Positions 9,399 through 17,971 of a stretch of DNA of 64,000 bases are shown here, piece after piece. How positions within the stretch are numbered: position 1 is the first letter of the stretch; each line of letters starts with the position of its first letter. The stretch lies in the NCBI RefSeq assembly GCF_001028135.1, contig NZ_LDNM01000005.1:1-64000 (forward strand), in the 5' to 3' direction. This DNA comes from Xenorhabdus griffiniae (GTDB taxonomy: Bacteria; Pseudomonadota; Gammaproteobacteria; Enterobacterales; Enterobacteriaceae). The position numbers were made by a program, and so were the translations under genes. The notes below the pieces were generated by a model. The model had not been told where the DNA came from. It saw only the letters and a program-made list of their open reading frames with translations, and made no database searches.

Positions 9399-9424
9399 AA
9401 GGTGGGTGAAAACCCGCCTTTTTA
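9399..9424 (+). terminator. Rho-independent terminator after nrdA
   Basis: AAGGTGGGT-GAAA-ACCCGCCTT forms a stem with a GAAA loop followed by TTTTT. It lies between nrdA and nrdB, so nrdB is expressed by read-through or from its own promoter. Confidence 0.85.
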
Positions 9425-9487
9425 TTCGTCTTGAACACCTAATTGATTGATTAAGAATATAAGAACACCAAATTTAAAGGAAAAAGT

Positions 9488-10609
9488 ATGTCAGGTTATT
9501 CCGTATTCCGACAAAAGAAGAATGATGCTACTAAAGAGCCAATGTTTTTCGGATTAAGCGTAAACGTTGCTCGCTACGATCAACAAAAGCATCGCTTGTT
9601 TGAAAAAGCAATTGAGCGTCAATTAAGTCTATTCTGGCGACCAGAAGAAGTGGACGTAAGTAAGGATCGTATTGACTACCAAGCTATGTCGGAACATGAA
9701 CGCCATATTTTTATCTCTAACCTAAAATATCAAACTCTGTTGGATTCAGTGCAGGGTCGTGCGCCAAACATTGCTTTCCTGCCAATTTGTTCATTGCCGG
9801 AGCTGGAAACATGGATAGAAACATGGTCATTCTCTGAAACCATTCATAGCCGTAGTTATACTCACATCATTCGTAATCTGGTTAATGATCCCGACACTAT
9901 CTTTGATGGCATTGTTGAAGACGAAATGATTCTGACTCGTGCCGCATCTGTTTCAGAGGAATACGACAAACTTATTAAGCTCTTTGTTGCTCGTGAATAT
10001 CTCGGTATTGAGGAATTTGAACGCAAATACGGCGTTGAGACAATTCATGAACAAGTGTTTAAAACATTGGTAGCTGTAAATACCCTTGAGGCTATCCGCT
10101 TTTATGTGAGCTTCGCTTGTACGTTTGCATTTGGCGAACGCGGTGTGATGGAAGCTAATGCCAAAATTATGAAGTTTATTGCCCGTGACGAAGCTCTTCA
10201 CTGTCACGTCACTCAGGAAATGATCAAACTGATGTATTCCGGTCGTGAGGGCGATATGTGGAAGCGTATAGCCGAACGTAATCGCCAGTTTGTTATTAAT
10301 ACAATGAAGTCTGTTGCCGAGCAGGAAATGGCTTGGGCTGAATATCTGTTTAAAGACGGATCAATGATTGGTCTGAACGCTGATATGTTGAAGAAATACG
10401 TAAAGCACCGCTCAAATGTAGCTATGAAACGTATTCACTTTACCCCTATCTTTGATGATGTGAAAAGCGATCCGCTACCGTGGATGGATAGCTGGCTGTT
10501 ATCTGACAATGTACAAGTTGCCCCTCAAGAGGCTGAAAAGGCCGACTATTTAACAGGTCAGATTGACTCTCAAGTAAGTACTGGTGCTTTAGCTGGCTTT
10601 GAAATCTAA
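9488..10609 (+). CDS. nrdB: Class Ia ribonucleoside-diphosphate reductase beta subunit
   Basis: A 373-residue ferritin-like diiron subunit that generates the tyrosyl radical for NrdA (E. coli NrdB has 376). Recognisable segments include FISNLKYQTLLDSVQGRAPN, the ETIHSRSYTHI helix with metal ligands and the radical tyrosine, RFYVSFACTFAF, the IARDEALH iron ligands, and the SDNVQVAPQE tail. The last residues probably dock onto NrdA. AAAGGAAAAAGT before the ATG is a strong ribosome site. Phages carry nrdAB to raise dNTP pools during replication. Confidence 0.97.
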   Translation: MSGYSVFRQKKNDATKEPMFFGLSVNVARYDQQKHRLFEKAIERQLSLFWRPEEVDVSKDRIDYQAMSEHERHIFISNLKYQTLLDSVQGRAPNIAFLPICSLPELETWIETWSFSETIHSRSYTHIIRNLVNDPDTIFDGIVEDEMILTRAASVSEEYDKLIKLFVAREYLGIEEFERKYGVETIHEQVFKTLVAVNTLEAIRFYVSFACTFAFGERGVMEANAKIMKFIARDEALHCHVTQEMIKLMYSGREGDMWKRIAERNRQFVINTMKSVAEQEMAWAEYLFKDGSMIGLNADMLKKYVKHRSNVAMKRIHFTPIFDDVKSDPLPWMDSWLLSDNVQVAPQEAEKADYLTGQIDSQVSTGALAGFEI

Positions 10610-10626
10610 CCCAACTACCGCTCATA

Positions 10627-10657
10627 AAAGAGTGACTGCCTCTGTCACTCTTTATTG
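10627..10657 (+). terminator. Rho-independent terminator after nrdB
   Basis: AAAGAGTGAC and GTCACTCTTT form a perfect 10-bp stem with a 7-base loop, followed by a T-rich tract. Confidence 0.8.
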
Positions 10658-10708
10658 TTATTAACAATATCTAATTAACAAAAATATCTTATATTTGAAA
10701 ATAACTTA

Positions 10709-11518
10709 ATGAAGATCAATAACCCGACACTTAGCCTAAAACCCACTGATAAAACTGCAATTGCTATTAACAACCACATTAAACCACTCTATGAGTTGGT
10801 GAAGGAGTTTCATCAGGTTTTTGGTCACCCGATAGACGAAACAGAAATAACATCTGAAATGCTGTACTTACGTGCCAATTTGATTCGTGAAGAAGCCGAA
10901 GAAGGCTTAACTGCGCTTGATGAAGGTAATGCTAAGGAAATTCTTGATGCTGTAGGTGACACTGTTTATGTGCTGGTTGGTACTCTTGTTGTTATAAAAA
11001 ATTCAATGAGCCATGCCTTATCACTCGACCATTCCCAATTAGGTGCAAAAACCGTTTTCAACATAATGGCAACTGAAACCGGATCGTGCTTTGTGAGAGA
11101 TTTAGAGACAGGCTTTAATTTAGCTATTACTACGGCTGGTTTGCTTGTTGATATCGCTGATTATTTAGACGCTGGTGAGGGAGTTTCCGCATGTGAGGGA
11201 ATTTCTTGTTTGCCAGATTACATTTCAGATTGTCTGGTTGTATTCCGGCACGTATTGCATTTAAGTGGTGTACCTCTGTATGGGCTGACTCAGGCTATTC
11301 ATGAATCTAACATGTCTAAGTTGTGGTCTGCTGACACAGAAACTCGCAAAAGTCAGGTTGCTAACTGTAAATACAATCCGGCAGATTTAGCATTCCGCAC
11401 CTGTCTCTCTCGTGATGGGGTGATCGGTTATCGTATTTCAGACGGTAAGATATTGAAGTCACCGAGTTATACACCAGTTGATTTGATGCCTTTTATCGAG
11501 CAATGCAATTCTCTATAA
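10709..11518 (+). CDS. MazG-like / phosphoribosyl-ATP-pyrophosphohydrolase-type nucleotide pyrophosphohydrolase
   Basis: A 269-residue protein. Residues about 28-100 show the all-alpha NTP pyrophosphohydrolase signature: VKEFHQVFGHP, RANLIREEAEEGLTAL (metal-binding EExxE) and EILDAVGDTVYVLVGT. Residues about 190-215 contain AIHESNMSKLW, also typical of this family. These enzymes hydrolyse (d)NTPs or alarmones to monophosphates. Beside nrdAB and thymidylate synthase it could supply dUMP or dCMP, or remove ppGpp. The family does not fix the substrate. The C-terminal 50 residues look like an add-on domain. Confidence 0.7.
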   Translation: MKINNPTLSLKPTDKTAIAINNHIKPLYELVKEFHQVFGHPIDETEITSEMLYLRANLIREEAEEGLTALDEGNAKEILDAVGDTVYVLVGTLVVIKNSMSHALSLDHSQLGAKTVFNIMATETGSCFVRDLETGFNLAITTAGLLVDIADYLDAGEGVSACEGISCLPDYISDCLVVFRHVLHLSGVPLYGLTQAIHESNMSKLWSADTETRKSQVANCKYNPADLAFRTCLSRDGVIGYRISDGKILKSPSYTPVDLMPFIEQCNSL

Positions 11519-11530
11519 AATAATCATTGA

Positions 11531-11548
11531 TAAGTAAATAGATACCTA
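11531..11548 (+). promoter_or_regulatory. Phage-wide dyad site (TAAGTA-N6-TACCTA)
   Basis: Exact dyad match, followed by TATTAA. It lies 175 bases before the thymidylate synthase start and 85 bases before the terminator at 11633. A perfect-looking sigma-70 pair, TTGACA (11600) and TACTAT (11622), sits between them. A transcript from here would meet the terminator at once, which suggests attenuation, or that one of the elements is inert. Confidence 0.55.
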
Positions 11549-11632
11549 TTAATATTTGTTATGCCTTATTTACTGTTATCGGTAATAAAATTACCACTAT
11601 TGACAGACTTTTTATAGTAAATACTATCCTTG

Positions 11633-11660
11633 AGCGCGCTTAACAAGTGCGCTTTTTTTT
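11633..11660 (+). terminator. Rho-independent terminator before thyA
   Basis: AGCGC and GCGCT flank a pairing CTT/AAG inner stem and are followed by eight T residues. Confidence 0.75.
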
Positions 11661-11722
11661 ATTTGCTACTTAACTAACTTATATAAAATGTAGTAAGTGA
11701 ATGAGTACGGTGATAATTTAAA

Positions 11723-12853
11723 ATGACAGAATCAAATAAATCAACTAGCCAGAATAACTTCCCGGTTCTCAATGATGAATCATATCGTGATATCGTTTCA
11801 GATATAGCTCAATTTGGCCTTTCGTCCAGTGCAGACAGAACTGGTATTGGCACAATCGGGCTTTGCTTCATTCCAAGTTTTTATCACTTGGACGGTGGCA
11901 TTATTCCAATGATCTCCGGTAAAACGGTTAACCAAAAGCCATTATTGGTAGAACTTGAATGGTATTTCAAAGGGCTTACCAACATTCACTTCCTCAATGA
12001 GAATGGTGTATCAATTTGGGATCAGTGGGCTGACGAAAATGGTGATCTCGGCCCCGTTTATGGGAAACAGTGGCGCAAATGGCGTGATACTCGTGTTGTT
12101 ACGCCTGAACAATATGAGCAAATTAAAGATCGTGGGTATGCCATTGAGGGAATTCTGACAGATGGACGCTTAGCTATAACCCGTCAAATCGACCAGTTAC
12201 AACGCATCGTTGACAATCTGCGTAATGATCCTGAAAACCGACGTAATATCATGACAGCATGGAACGTAGGTGAGCTGGAAGATATGAAACTTCCGCCTTG
12301 CCATTTTGCGTTTGGTGCATGGAGCCGTGAAACTGATCCGGTTACTCGTCTGGTAATGGCATTCCGCATTGGCGTCAATCACATTGAGCATGATATTGAC
12401 TCAAAATACGCTAACTTTGCTCTGGCGATTAAGCCAATAATGGAAAGAGATAGTGTAAATTATGATGACTTCATATCGAGCCTTACTCATGAATGGCTTG
12501 ATCATCACAATATCCCCCGTCGTGTACTGAATACAGGTATGGTGCAACGTAGTGTTGATACTTTCGTTGGTATGCCTTTTAACATTGCGGGTTATAGCAT
12601 TATTACCCACTATCTCGCTCATATTACCGATCACATGGCCTGTAACTTCACTCACTTTGGGTTTGATGTTCACCTGTATAACAACCACGAAGATGGTGTA
12701 AACACTTATCTAAGCCGCTCTGACATGTCGGATAACAACCCGATTGTTGTTTTCCCTGACTCATGGAAAGAACTGAATGATTTTAATTGGCAAGGGATCA
12801 AGATTTGCGGTTACAAATCTCACCCGTGGATCAAAGTGCCTGTAGCGAAATAA
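11723..12853 (+). CDS. thyA: Thymidylate synthase (ThyA type)
   Basis: Converts dUMP to dTMP with methylene-tetrahydrofolate. At 376 residues it is about 110 longer than E. coli ThyA, mainly from insertions. Motifs: DRTGIGT near the start, GDLGPVYGKQWRKW, the nucleophile in LPPCHFAF, RSVDTFVGMPFNIAGY (the Asn of PFNI marks dUMP rather than dCMP specificity) and DVHLYNNHED. The partner dihydrofolate reductase lies two genes downstream, as in many phages. A degenerate dyad (TAAGTG-N6-TACGGT, 11694-11711) precedes the start. Confidence 0.93.
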   Translation: MTESNKSTSQNNFPVLNDESYRDIVSDIAQFGLSSSADRTGIGTIGLCFIPSFYHLDGGIIPMISGKTVNQKPLLVELEWYFKGLTNIHFLNENGVSIWDQWADENGDLGPVYGKQWRKWRDTRVVTPEQYEQIKDRGYAIEGILTDGRLAITRQIDQLQRIVDNLRNDPENRRNIMTAWNVGELEDMKLPPCHFAFGAWSRETDPVTRLVMAFRIGVNHIEHDIDSKYANFALAIKPIMERDSVNYDDFISSLTHEWLDHHNIPRRVLNTGMVQRSVDTFVGMPFNIAGYSIITHYLAHITDHMACNFTHFGFDVHLYNNHEDGVNTYLSRSDMSDNNPIVVFPDSWKELNDFNWQGIKICGYKSHPWIKVPVAK

Positions 12854-12865
12854 GGATATTTCACC

Positions 12866-13303
12866 ATGCAACCCCTAGTTATATGCACCATTGACGGTGT
12901 ACTTTCTGACAACACTAACCGTTTTCACCTGATGAAAGAGGGAAGCATTATTGAGTATAACGAACGGCATGAGCGTGATGAGGCAATTATCGCGTCCATT
13001 CGTATGCTTAAAGGCTTCCAGCGTACCGGTTGTGACATTCTCATTGTTGACGACCGCCCTGCCGAATATATGGAGCAAACAGAAAGTTGGCTTAAAGAGT
13101 ACGGTGTATTCTTTGACTACCTGTATTTACCATCACCAAAACAATCCGGTCGTAGCTTTAAAATGAAAGCAGTAAAAGAACATTTAAATGAAAACGGTGG
13201 TCAGATTATTGCTGTCCTGTGTACTGAACGACAGGATGAGCACGATTTTCGTAACCACCCACATCGCCCTACCGTTTATACAGTTTCGAGGGGTGCGATG
13301 TGA
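12866..13303 (+). CDS. HAD-like phosphatase-fold protein, nucleophile apparently lost
   Basis: A 145-residue protein with the N-terminal pattern VICTIDGVLSDNTNRF. This resembles HAD motif I (hhhhDxDG), but the first Asp, the nucleophile, is Thr here. A second HAD-like strand, DILIVDDRPAEY, resembles motif II or the phosphatase domain of phage polynucleotide kinases. It sits between thyA and folA, and its stop overlaps the DHFR GTG start, so it is co-translated with nucleotide-metabolism genes. The altered motif suggests a non-catalytic or divergent role. The assignment to HAD is from pattern only. Confidence 0.5.
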   Translation: MQPLVICTIDGVLSDNTNRFHLMKEGSIIEYNERHERDEAIIASIRMLKGFQRTGCDILIVDDRPAEYMEQTESWLKEYGVFFDYLYLPSPKQSGRSFKMKAVKEHLNENGGQIIAVLCTERQDEHDFRNHPHRPTVYTVSRGAM

Positions 13304-13791
13304 TCTCATTAATTGCTGCGGTAGCGAAGAACAACGGAATAGGTATTAACAACACCTTACCGTGGCACAGCCCGCGTGATTTGAAACTGTTCAAGCAGAG
13401 AACTCTTGGCGAAATTGTGGTAATGGGAAGAAAAACGGCTGAAAGTCTGGGGAAGCCATTAAAGGATCGCATTAATTTTGTCCTGTCACGTAACCCTAAC
13501 CGTGTACCAGCCGGATTTTCAATTATCCGTGACGCTAATGAGGTGAAAGCATTAGCCGAATTTCATGCGGTGTACATCATTGGTGGTGCTGAAATCTATC
13601 GTCAGTTTATTAATATTGCCGACCGAGCTTTTATTTCCCACATAGAAGTCGATGCCATTGATGCCGATACATTCTTTCCGATGGATGAGCTGAAAGTCGC
13701 ATTTGGTCGCCGTCTGACCCTCAATTACTACGATGAACTGGAAAATGAGCCTGCTTTTGACCATGTGATGTATTGGAAGCAAACACCATGA
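13300..13791 (+). CDS. folA: Dihydrofolate reductase
   Basis: A 163-residue enzyme that regenerates tetrahydrofolate used by thymidylate synthase. The GTG start at 13300 gives the classical N-terminus MISLIAAVAKNNGIGINNTLPWHSPRDLKLF, followed by VVMGRKTAESLG and YIIGGAEIYRQF. The usual acidic active-site residue (E. coli Asp27) corresponds to D28 in the PRDLK segment. The start overlaps the previous stop and the stop overlaps the next start (ATGA), so this is a tightly coupled operon. Confidence 0.95.
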   Translation: MISLIAAVAKNNGIGINNTLPWHSPRDLKLFKQRTLGEIVVMGRKTAESLGKPLKDRINFVLSRNPNRVPAGFSIIRDANEVKALAEFHAVYIIGGAEIYRQFINIADRAFISHIEVDAIDADTFFPMDELKVAFGRRLTLNYYDELENEPAFDHVMYWKQTP

Positions 13792-14444
13792 AACCTATAT
13801 TTCGACTTGGCTTAACAGGAGCACAGGGTACAGGAAAAAGTACTCTGGCTAAAACCTTTTCAGAACAGACAGGTATTCGTTATTTTGATGCCAATGTACG
13901 CGGTATTCTCAAACGCAACGGATTTGATTGTCGTTCTGAAATGACGCTTAAACAGTATTTCAATATGCAGGAGACAGTTGCTCATGAATTGTATAGCAGC
14001 TATCCCGATGAGAGCTTTATAACAGATCGCACGCCTGTTGATGTAATGGCCTTTACGCTGGCTTATGTACCACCAACTATTGTTGAAGCCTCAGAGGACG
14101 GTAAGTCTGTTGAGCTTTCTCTGAACGATATCTTAACCCAATCACGGTTGGCAGTAGCTCGTCATTTCTCCCACGTTATTTTGGTGCATGGCGGCTTTAA
14201 GGTCGATGAAGAAAATATGAAGCGCAAAGATAGAGCTTCAATGCATTTGGGTTATCGAATGAAACTGGAAAGTCTCATAGAGGGTGAAATTGGTCGATTT
14301 TCTAATTTTACAAACACAAAAAATGTTGAGTTTCGCATGATCCCTCGTGATATGACTGAACTTCAACGTCGTGTCAGTTCGTTGATTGGGGTGTACAACC
14401 GCTATATCGACTCATTTAATTACGAAACCAGTACCGTTCATTAA
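13788..14444 (+). CDS. P-loop nucleotide kinase-like protein (AAA_28/thymidylate-kinase-like)
   Basis: About 218 residues from the ATG at 13788, which overlaps the DHFR stop. Walker A is GAQGTGKST near residues 11-19, followed by a DRTPVD motif typical of deoxynucleotide kinases and NadR-type kinases. In this operon a role in phosphorylating dNMPs is likely, but substrate specificity cannot be read from the motifs. Confidence 0.65.
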   Translation: MKPIFRLGLTGAQGTGKSTLAKTFSEQTGIRYFDANVRGILKRNGFDCRSEMTLKQYFNMQETVAHELYSSYPDESFITDRTPVDVMAFTLAYVPPTIVEASEDGKSVELSLNDILTQSRLAVARHFSHVILVHGGFKVDEENMKRKDRASMHLGYRMKLESLIEGEIGRFSNFTNTKNVEFRMIPRDMTELQRRVSSLIGVYNRYIDSFNYETSTVH

Positions 14445-14456
14445 TCCTTTTATGCC

Positions 14457-14489
14457 TGTGTGGTTAGTTGAAAATTAGCTGACCACACA
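14457..14489. terminator. Stem-loop sharing its stem with the hairpin at 7001
   Basis: TGTGTGGT and ACCACACA form a perfect 8-bp outer stem with further partial pairing inside. Nearly the same stem sequence occurs at 7001-7030. It lies directly upstream of the AACGGAG ribosome site of the next gene, so it may be a processing site or a weak terminator. Confidence 0.45.
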
Positions 14490-14504
14490 ACGGAGATTTA
14501 AAGC

Positions 14505-14966
14505 ATGTCAGAAGCTATTAACAATGACGAAGCAACACGATCAGAAGATGAGTTGATTGATTTGCGAGAAGAGATAGATCGCAAGGCACTAGTGGCTATT
14601 GAAAATATTGTAGGTCGATTTGAGAAGAACATGATTACAAGGCGTGAGGCATTTGTTGGAGTATCTGCCGTATTCGATTCTGTGCAAGGTCTGGTTAGCC
14701 GTGAAGTCGGAGAAACACTGAATGTTGTTTTCACCGAAATGCAGAAATCCAATAAGCAAGATAAGTTCCCTATGGTATTCGCGCACAAGGGGACAGTAGT
14801 GATTTTGAAACTGGATATGTTCTGCCACACATTAACTTCTATGATAGTCACTGGTTCAGGCCAAAAAGCGGAGAAATCAGAATCATTTGAGAATGAACCG
14901 GACGCATTGAAAGCAGCTATTTCTAAGGCTATGACGTTTAGTAAAAATGGGGCGATCCGACTATGA
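14505..14966 (+). CDS. Hypothetical phage protein upstream of exonuclease
   Basis: A 153-residue, highly charged, mostly helical protein with no recognised motif. Its stop overlaps the start of the exonuclease gene by four bases, which implies coupled translation and perhaps a shared complex. A strong CGGAG ribosome site precedes the ATG. It is well conserved-looking in composition (acidic N-terminus, a hydrophobic core at residues about 80-110) but I cannot name it. Confidence 0.6.
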   Translation: MSEAINNDEATRSEDELIDLREEIDRKALVAIENIVGRFEKNMITRREAFVGVSAVFDSVQGLVSREVGETLNVVFTEMQKSNKQDKFPMVFAHKGTVVILKLDMFCHTLTSMIVTGSGQKAEKSESFENEPDALKAAISKAMTFSKNGAIRL

Positions 14967-15535
14967 CAAAAATAGCCGTTGGGCTTGATCTTGAAACTAC
15001 GGGGTTAGAATACGCTGACGGGCATCGTATCTTTGAAATTGCATTATGTGCTCGTGATTTGGCTACAGGCGCAGTTATTAAAGATCTTGCTATGCGTTTT
15101 AATCCACGGAGGGAAATATCAGCCAAAGCACAGGAAATTACGGGTGTTAGGTTGTCTGACTTGGTTGCAGAACCGCTGTTTGAGAGCAAATGCCACTCTA
15201 TTGCCGCAATATTGAATAATGCCACAGTGATTGTGGCACATAACGGATTAGGGTTTGATAAACCGTTTATTGACCATGAAATGAGACTGAACGGTGTGAC
15301 ACTGAGACAAGATCTCATCTGGATGGATACTATGCTTCACGGCCTATGGGCTACACAGGATGGTAAACGCCCGACCTTACGTGAATTAGCTTTTGCGCTT
15401 GGCTTTGAATACGACGAAGAAAAGGCACATGGTGCTTTGTATGATACTCAGCTTATGATGGATTGTTTTTTCATTGCTCGGTTGAAATACGGGTTATTTC
15501 GATTACCAGATGAAAATTGTATAAAATTTAGTTAA
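14963..15535 (+). CDS. DEDDh 3'-5' exonuclease (DnaQ / RNase T-like)
   Basis: A 190-residue exonuclease. Exo I is GLDLETTGLE (Asp and Glu metal ligands near 9-11), Exo II is VAHNGLGFDKPFID near 90-103, and Exo III is HGALYDTQLMM near 155-165, giving the DEDDh set. It could be the proofreading subunit of a phage polymerase or a stand-alone single-strand exonuclease. No polymerase gene is in the window. It is the last gene of the nucleotide-metabolism operon before the bacteriocin locus. Confidence 0.85.
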   Translation: MTKIAVGLDLETTGLEYADGHRIFEIALCARDLATGAVIKDLAMRFNPRREISAKAQEITGVRLSDLVAEPLFESKCHSIAAILNNATVIVAHNGLGFDKPFIDHEMRLNGVTLRQDLIWMDTMLHGLWATQDGKRPTLRELAFALGFEYDEEKAHGALYDTQLMMDCFFIARLKYGLFRLPDENCIKFS

Positions 15536-15655
15536 AGCCAGCCTCTCTTGGCTCCAGTTCAAGGCTTGACTATTTGGAGGGCGTTTTTAACAAATCTATG
15601 TACAGGCTCCCGTTTTGTTTTTTTCATCTCACACACTCCCTGTGTTGTTGTGAAT

Positions 15656-15691
15656 GAATACCCGCTTCTCATCCGTGAGTAACGGGTATTC
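15656..15691. terminator. Inverted repeat between the exonuclease and immunity genes
   Basis: GAATACCCG and CGGGTATTC form a perfect 9-bp stem with an 18-base loop in the convergent gap 15536-15723. It may end transcription from both sides, although neither side has a good U-tract. The rest of this 188-bp gap holds a T-rich run at 15610-15625 and nothing else that I recognise. Confidence 0.45.
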
Positions 15692-15723
15692 GACTACTTT
15701 GTTAATCCGTTAACGTAATTTTA

Positions 15724-15984
15724 TTAACCCTTTTTAAAGCCGGGCTTACCATTTTTGGCTCGCCATTCTTTAACTGTTTTCAAAATGCCTGCCGGAGAGT
15801 CATCCTCACCATCATTAGGATGATAGATCAGGCCATTCCCACGAGGATGCTCCGATAATTTAACGAAATGTCTAACCCATGATTTGTGTTCTTCCTCACT
15901 GGAAGCCTCTACATTACAAATCACCTGTAACAACTTTAAAAACTCAGCTTCGGTGTAATCACTGATACTGTTTTTCTGTTCCAT
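15724..15984 (-). CDS. Colicin E-type DNase immunity protein (Im2/Im7/Im8/Im9 family)
   Basis: An 86-residue protein almost collinear with Im9: [41 protein letters not shown], then [25 protein letters not shown]. The conserved helix III region with the DSPxGI motif contacts the DNase domain. It binds and inactivates the bacteriocin nuclease in the producing cell. The start at 15984 is only two bases from the stop of the bacteriocin gene, the usual colicin arrangement, and both are read on the - strand from the same SOS-controlled promoter. Confidence 0.96.
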   Translation of the reverse strand: MEQKNSISDYTEAEFLKLLQVICNVEASSEEEHKSWVRHFVKLSEHPRGNGLIYHPNDGEDDSPAGILKTVKEWRAKNGKPGFKKG

Positions 15985-15986
15985 GT

Positions 15987-17333
15987 TTATTTTCCTCTGT
16001 GAATATCAATATGGCGCTTAGGCGTTGTAACGCGAATATTATCAATATCATAAACACCACCACCTTCACTGATTGGCTTAACGTGATGAAGTTCAAATGT
16101 TTCTCGTCCACCGACTTGTTCTTCTGGAATAGGGTAAGGCGCATAGCCTTTCTCTATTAACTTTTGATTACTTTTACTAAACTGCTTAGCTAACTCAGGA
16201 TCTTTCGATACCTCTTCCCAGAACTGCTTCCGGAAGTCATCAAAGTTATTAAACTTCTTACCCCGCAGTTTATCCGCAATCCGGTCAGGAATAGGCACAC
16301 CGGATCCTTTACCCGCATCATGAAGCCATTTGTCACCGACTTTCTGACCTTTCCCTGTGGCGGTACCCGGCTGCTTACGCTTCTCATCCCGTTTTGTCTT
16401 GACCTTATCCTCAGCGGCTTTTTTTTCTTCTTCCGCCTTTTTAGCCTCAACATAAGGCTTTATCCACCATTCCTTCCGCGTCACCGAAATATAAACCGGC
16501 AGATGGTCATCTCCGAAATCAATAAACGCATGGTGGGTTTTTCCGCTGTCCGGCTGAGGAAGATAATGCTCTGCGGCCGGAAATTTCACACTTTCTGAGG
16601 GAGTAACCGGCTTACCGGATGGTGACACCATTTTTATCCGCAGCGGTTTCATACCAGGAACAACCTTTGCGGTATACACATTCGGTTTTTTCGTTTTTTG
16701 TGCCGTGATGACAGGAATATTCGCATTTCCAGCCAGTGTGAGTGCAACTGTATGTTCCTGCTTAACAGCATCGACAACACCCTGCGCCACAACCATTGCG
16801 GGAACGTTTTTTTTCCCTCTGATATCTTCCGGTTTTACCGTGGTGACCAGTTCAGACGGCAGCGTGACAACCATATCTGCCTGACTCAGATTGATAAATC
16901 TTGCCCGGTTTAAATCAATAAGGCTGGTGCCCTGATATAACTCGGCGTTCCCCATTTTAGTCGGCCACAATAATGTGGCAAGACCGGTTATCCGCCCTGC
17001 CAGTGGTAATGCCTCTCTTAACCCTGCCAGAAGTGGACTGAAATCGAAAGACTGAATCCATGATGCAATGGTTGCGGCCAAGGTGCCGTTAACCGGGAAT
17101 ATTAATGCACTCCGGCCGACAGCTGCTGCGGCACTGCTGAGATATACCATCCGCTCCGGCTCCTTGCGTGCCTCATTCAGATATTCTTTCAGAATGGATG
17201 GGCGGTTGTAGCTGGGATAAAGGAACACGTTAAAATTATCAATAGACGGCCATTCGTCATTATCCCGGGAGTCACTGTGCACAGTAATCTTAAGATGGGT
17301 AGTGCCGTCTGAAAGGTCTTGTTTATCTGACAT
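15987..17333 (-). CDS. S-type pyocin / colicin E9-like DNase bacteriocin
   Basis: A 448-residue killer protein. The N-terminal 150 residues include a hydrophobic Ala-rich segment (residues about 60-115). Residues about 150-290 fit the S-type pyocin domain. A charged linker ([14 protein letters not shown]..., about 292-318) leads to the cytotoxic domain from about 320. The HNH-type DNase ends with [26 protein letters not shown]. His416, His417, His441 and His445 keep the exact spacing of colicin E9 His102, 103, 127 and 131. It should degrade DNA of related competitors. An AAGGAG ribosome site and a LexA box lie upstream. Its location within a phage, next to an IS remnant, suggests acquisition as a moron. 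Confidence 0.95.
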   Translation of the reverse strand: MSDKQDLSDGTTHLKITVHSDSRDNDEWPSIDNFNVFLYPSYNRPSILKEYLNEARKEPERMVYLSSAAAAVGRSALIFPVNGTLAATIASWIQSFDFSPLLAGLREALPLAGRITGLATLLWPTKMGNAELYQGTSLIDLNRARFINLSQADMVVTLPSELVTTVKPEDIRGKKNVPAMVVAQGVVDAVKQEHTVALTLAGNANIPVITAQKTKKPNVYTAKVVPGMKPLRIKMVSPSGKPVTPSESVKFPAAEHYLPQPDSGKTHHAFIDFGDDHLPVYISVTRKEWWIKPYVEAKKAEEEKKAAEDKVKTKRDEKRKQPGTATGKGQKVGDKWLHDAGKGSGVPIPDRIADKLRGKKFNNFDDFRKQFWEEVSKDPELAKQFSKSNQKLIEKGYAPYPIPEEQVGGRETFELHHVKPISEGGGVYDIDNIRVTTPKRHIDIHRGK

Positions 17334-17370
17334 AAAAACTCCTTTTTTTATTTAAAAGTCCGTTTAAATA

Positions 17371-17390
17371 TACTGTATATATTAACAGCA
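17371..17390 (-). promoter_or_regulatory. LexA (SOS) box of the bacteriocin operon
   Basis: TACTGTATATATTAACAGCA contains CTGT-N8-ACAG, the consensus LexA box, 37 bases upstream of the bacteriocin start on the - strand. Colicin and pyocin genes are normally SOS-induced in this way. Confidence 0.9.
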
Positions 17391-17492
17391 TAAGTGAACT
17401 ATAAACCGCACCGCACAGAATGTCAAAATCCTTCCGGTAAAATATCTTTATTTTTTTAATTAACCCGAATTCTGGATAAGAAATTGACGAGA

Positions 17493-17553
17493 AGCCTGTT
17501 CCGGGAGCAAAGTTTTGGTGCACACCAAAAACCGCTCCGAGGTGGAACAGGCT
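17493..17553 (+). promoter_or_regulatory. Long stem-loop masking the IS982 transposase start
   Basis: AGCCTGTTCC/GGAACAGGCT, GGAGC/GCTCC and GTTTTGGTG/CACCAAAA nest into one long imperfect hairpin that ends at the base before the ATG at 17554. The ribosome site (GGAAC) is inside the stem. Fold-back structures that silence transposase translation from read-through mRNA are known in other IS elements; the role here is inferred. Confidence 0.55.
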
Positions 17554-17971
17554 ATGGACAAGTTAGTTGAAGTTTTCTGTGATGTCGATGATTTTTGCCG
17601 TTTTTTCATCCCTCAATGGGAACAATTTTGTCTCGATAGCGGGCATCGTTTACGCCGCCGACAAGGTCATATGTACCCCAGTGAAATCATGACCCTTTTG
17701 ATCCTTTTTCATATGTCGCATTACCGTGATTTTAAACATTTTTATCTAGAGCATATTTGGAAATATCACCATAAGGATTTTCCAACCTTGCTCAGCTATC
17801 CTCGCTTTGTCAGTGTGGCTTCTTCCGTTCTGGTGCCACTATGCAGCTATCTGACTCAATTAAAAGGGAAACCCACAGGCATTGCTTTTATTGATTCCAC
17901 CAGTTTGAGTGTCTGCCATAACATTCGCATCCCTCGACATAAAGTCTTTGCGGGGATAGCAAAGCGCGGAT
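17554..17971 (+). mobile_element. IS982-family transposase, N-terminal fragment
   Basis: From the ATG at 17554 the translation MDKLVEVFCDVDDFCRFF... through FIDSTSLSVCHNIRIPRHKVFAGIAKRG is a typical IS982 N-terminal half with the first catalytic Asp (FIDST). After the Gly at about 17971 family similarity stops, and the frame runs another 28 unrelated codons to a TAG at 18055-18057. The 3' half of the element is missing. The junction falls inside a hicB remnant read on the other strand. Confidence 0.85.

Noticed and set aside
11561-11617. 18-codon leader peptide (Leu-rich) before the thyA terminator, as an attenuator
   Set aside because: No ribosome site and no regulatory codon run; the length and position are unremarkable.
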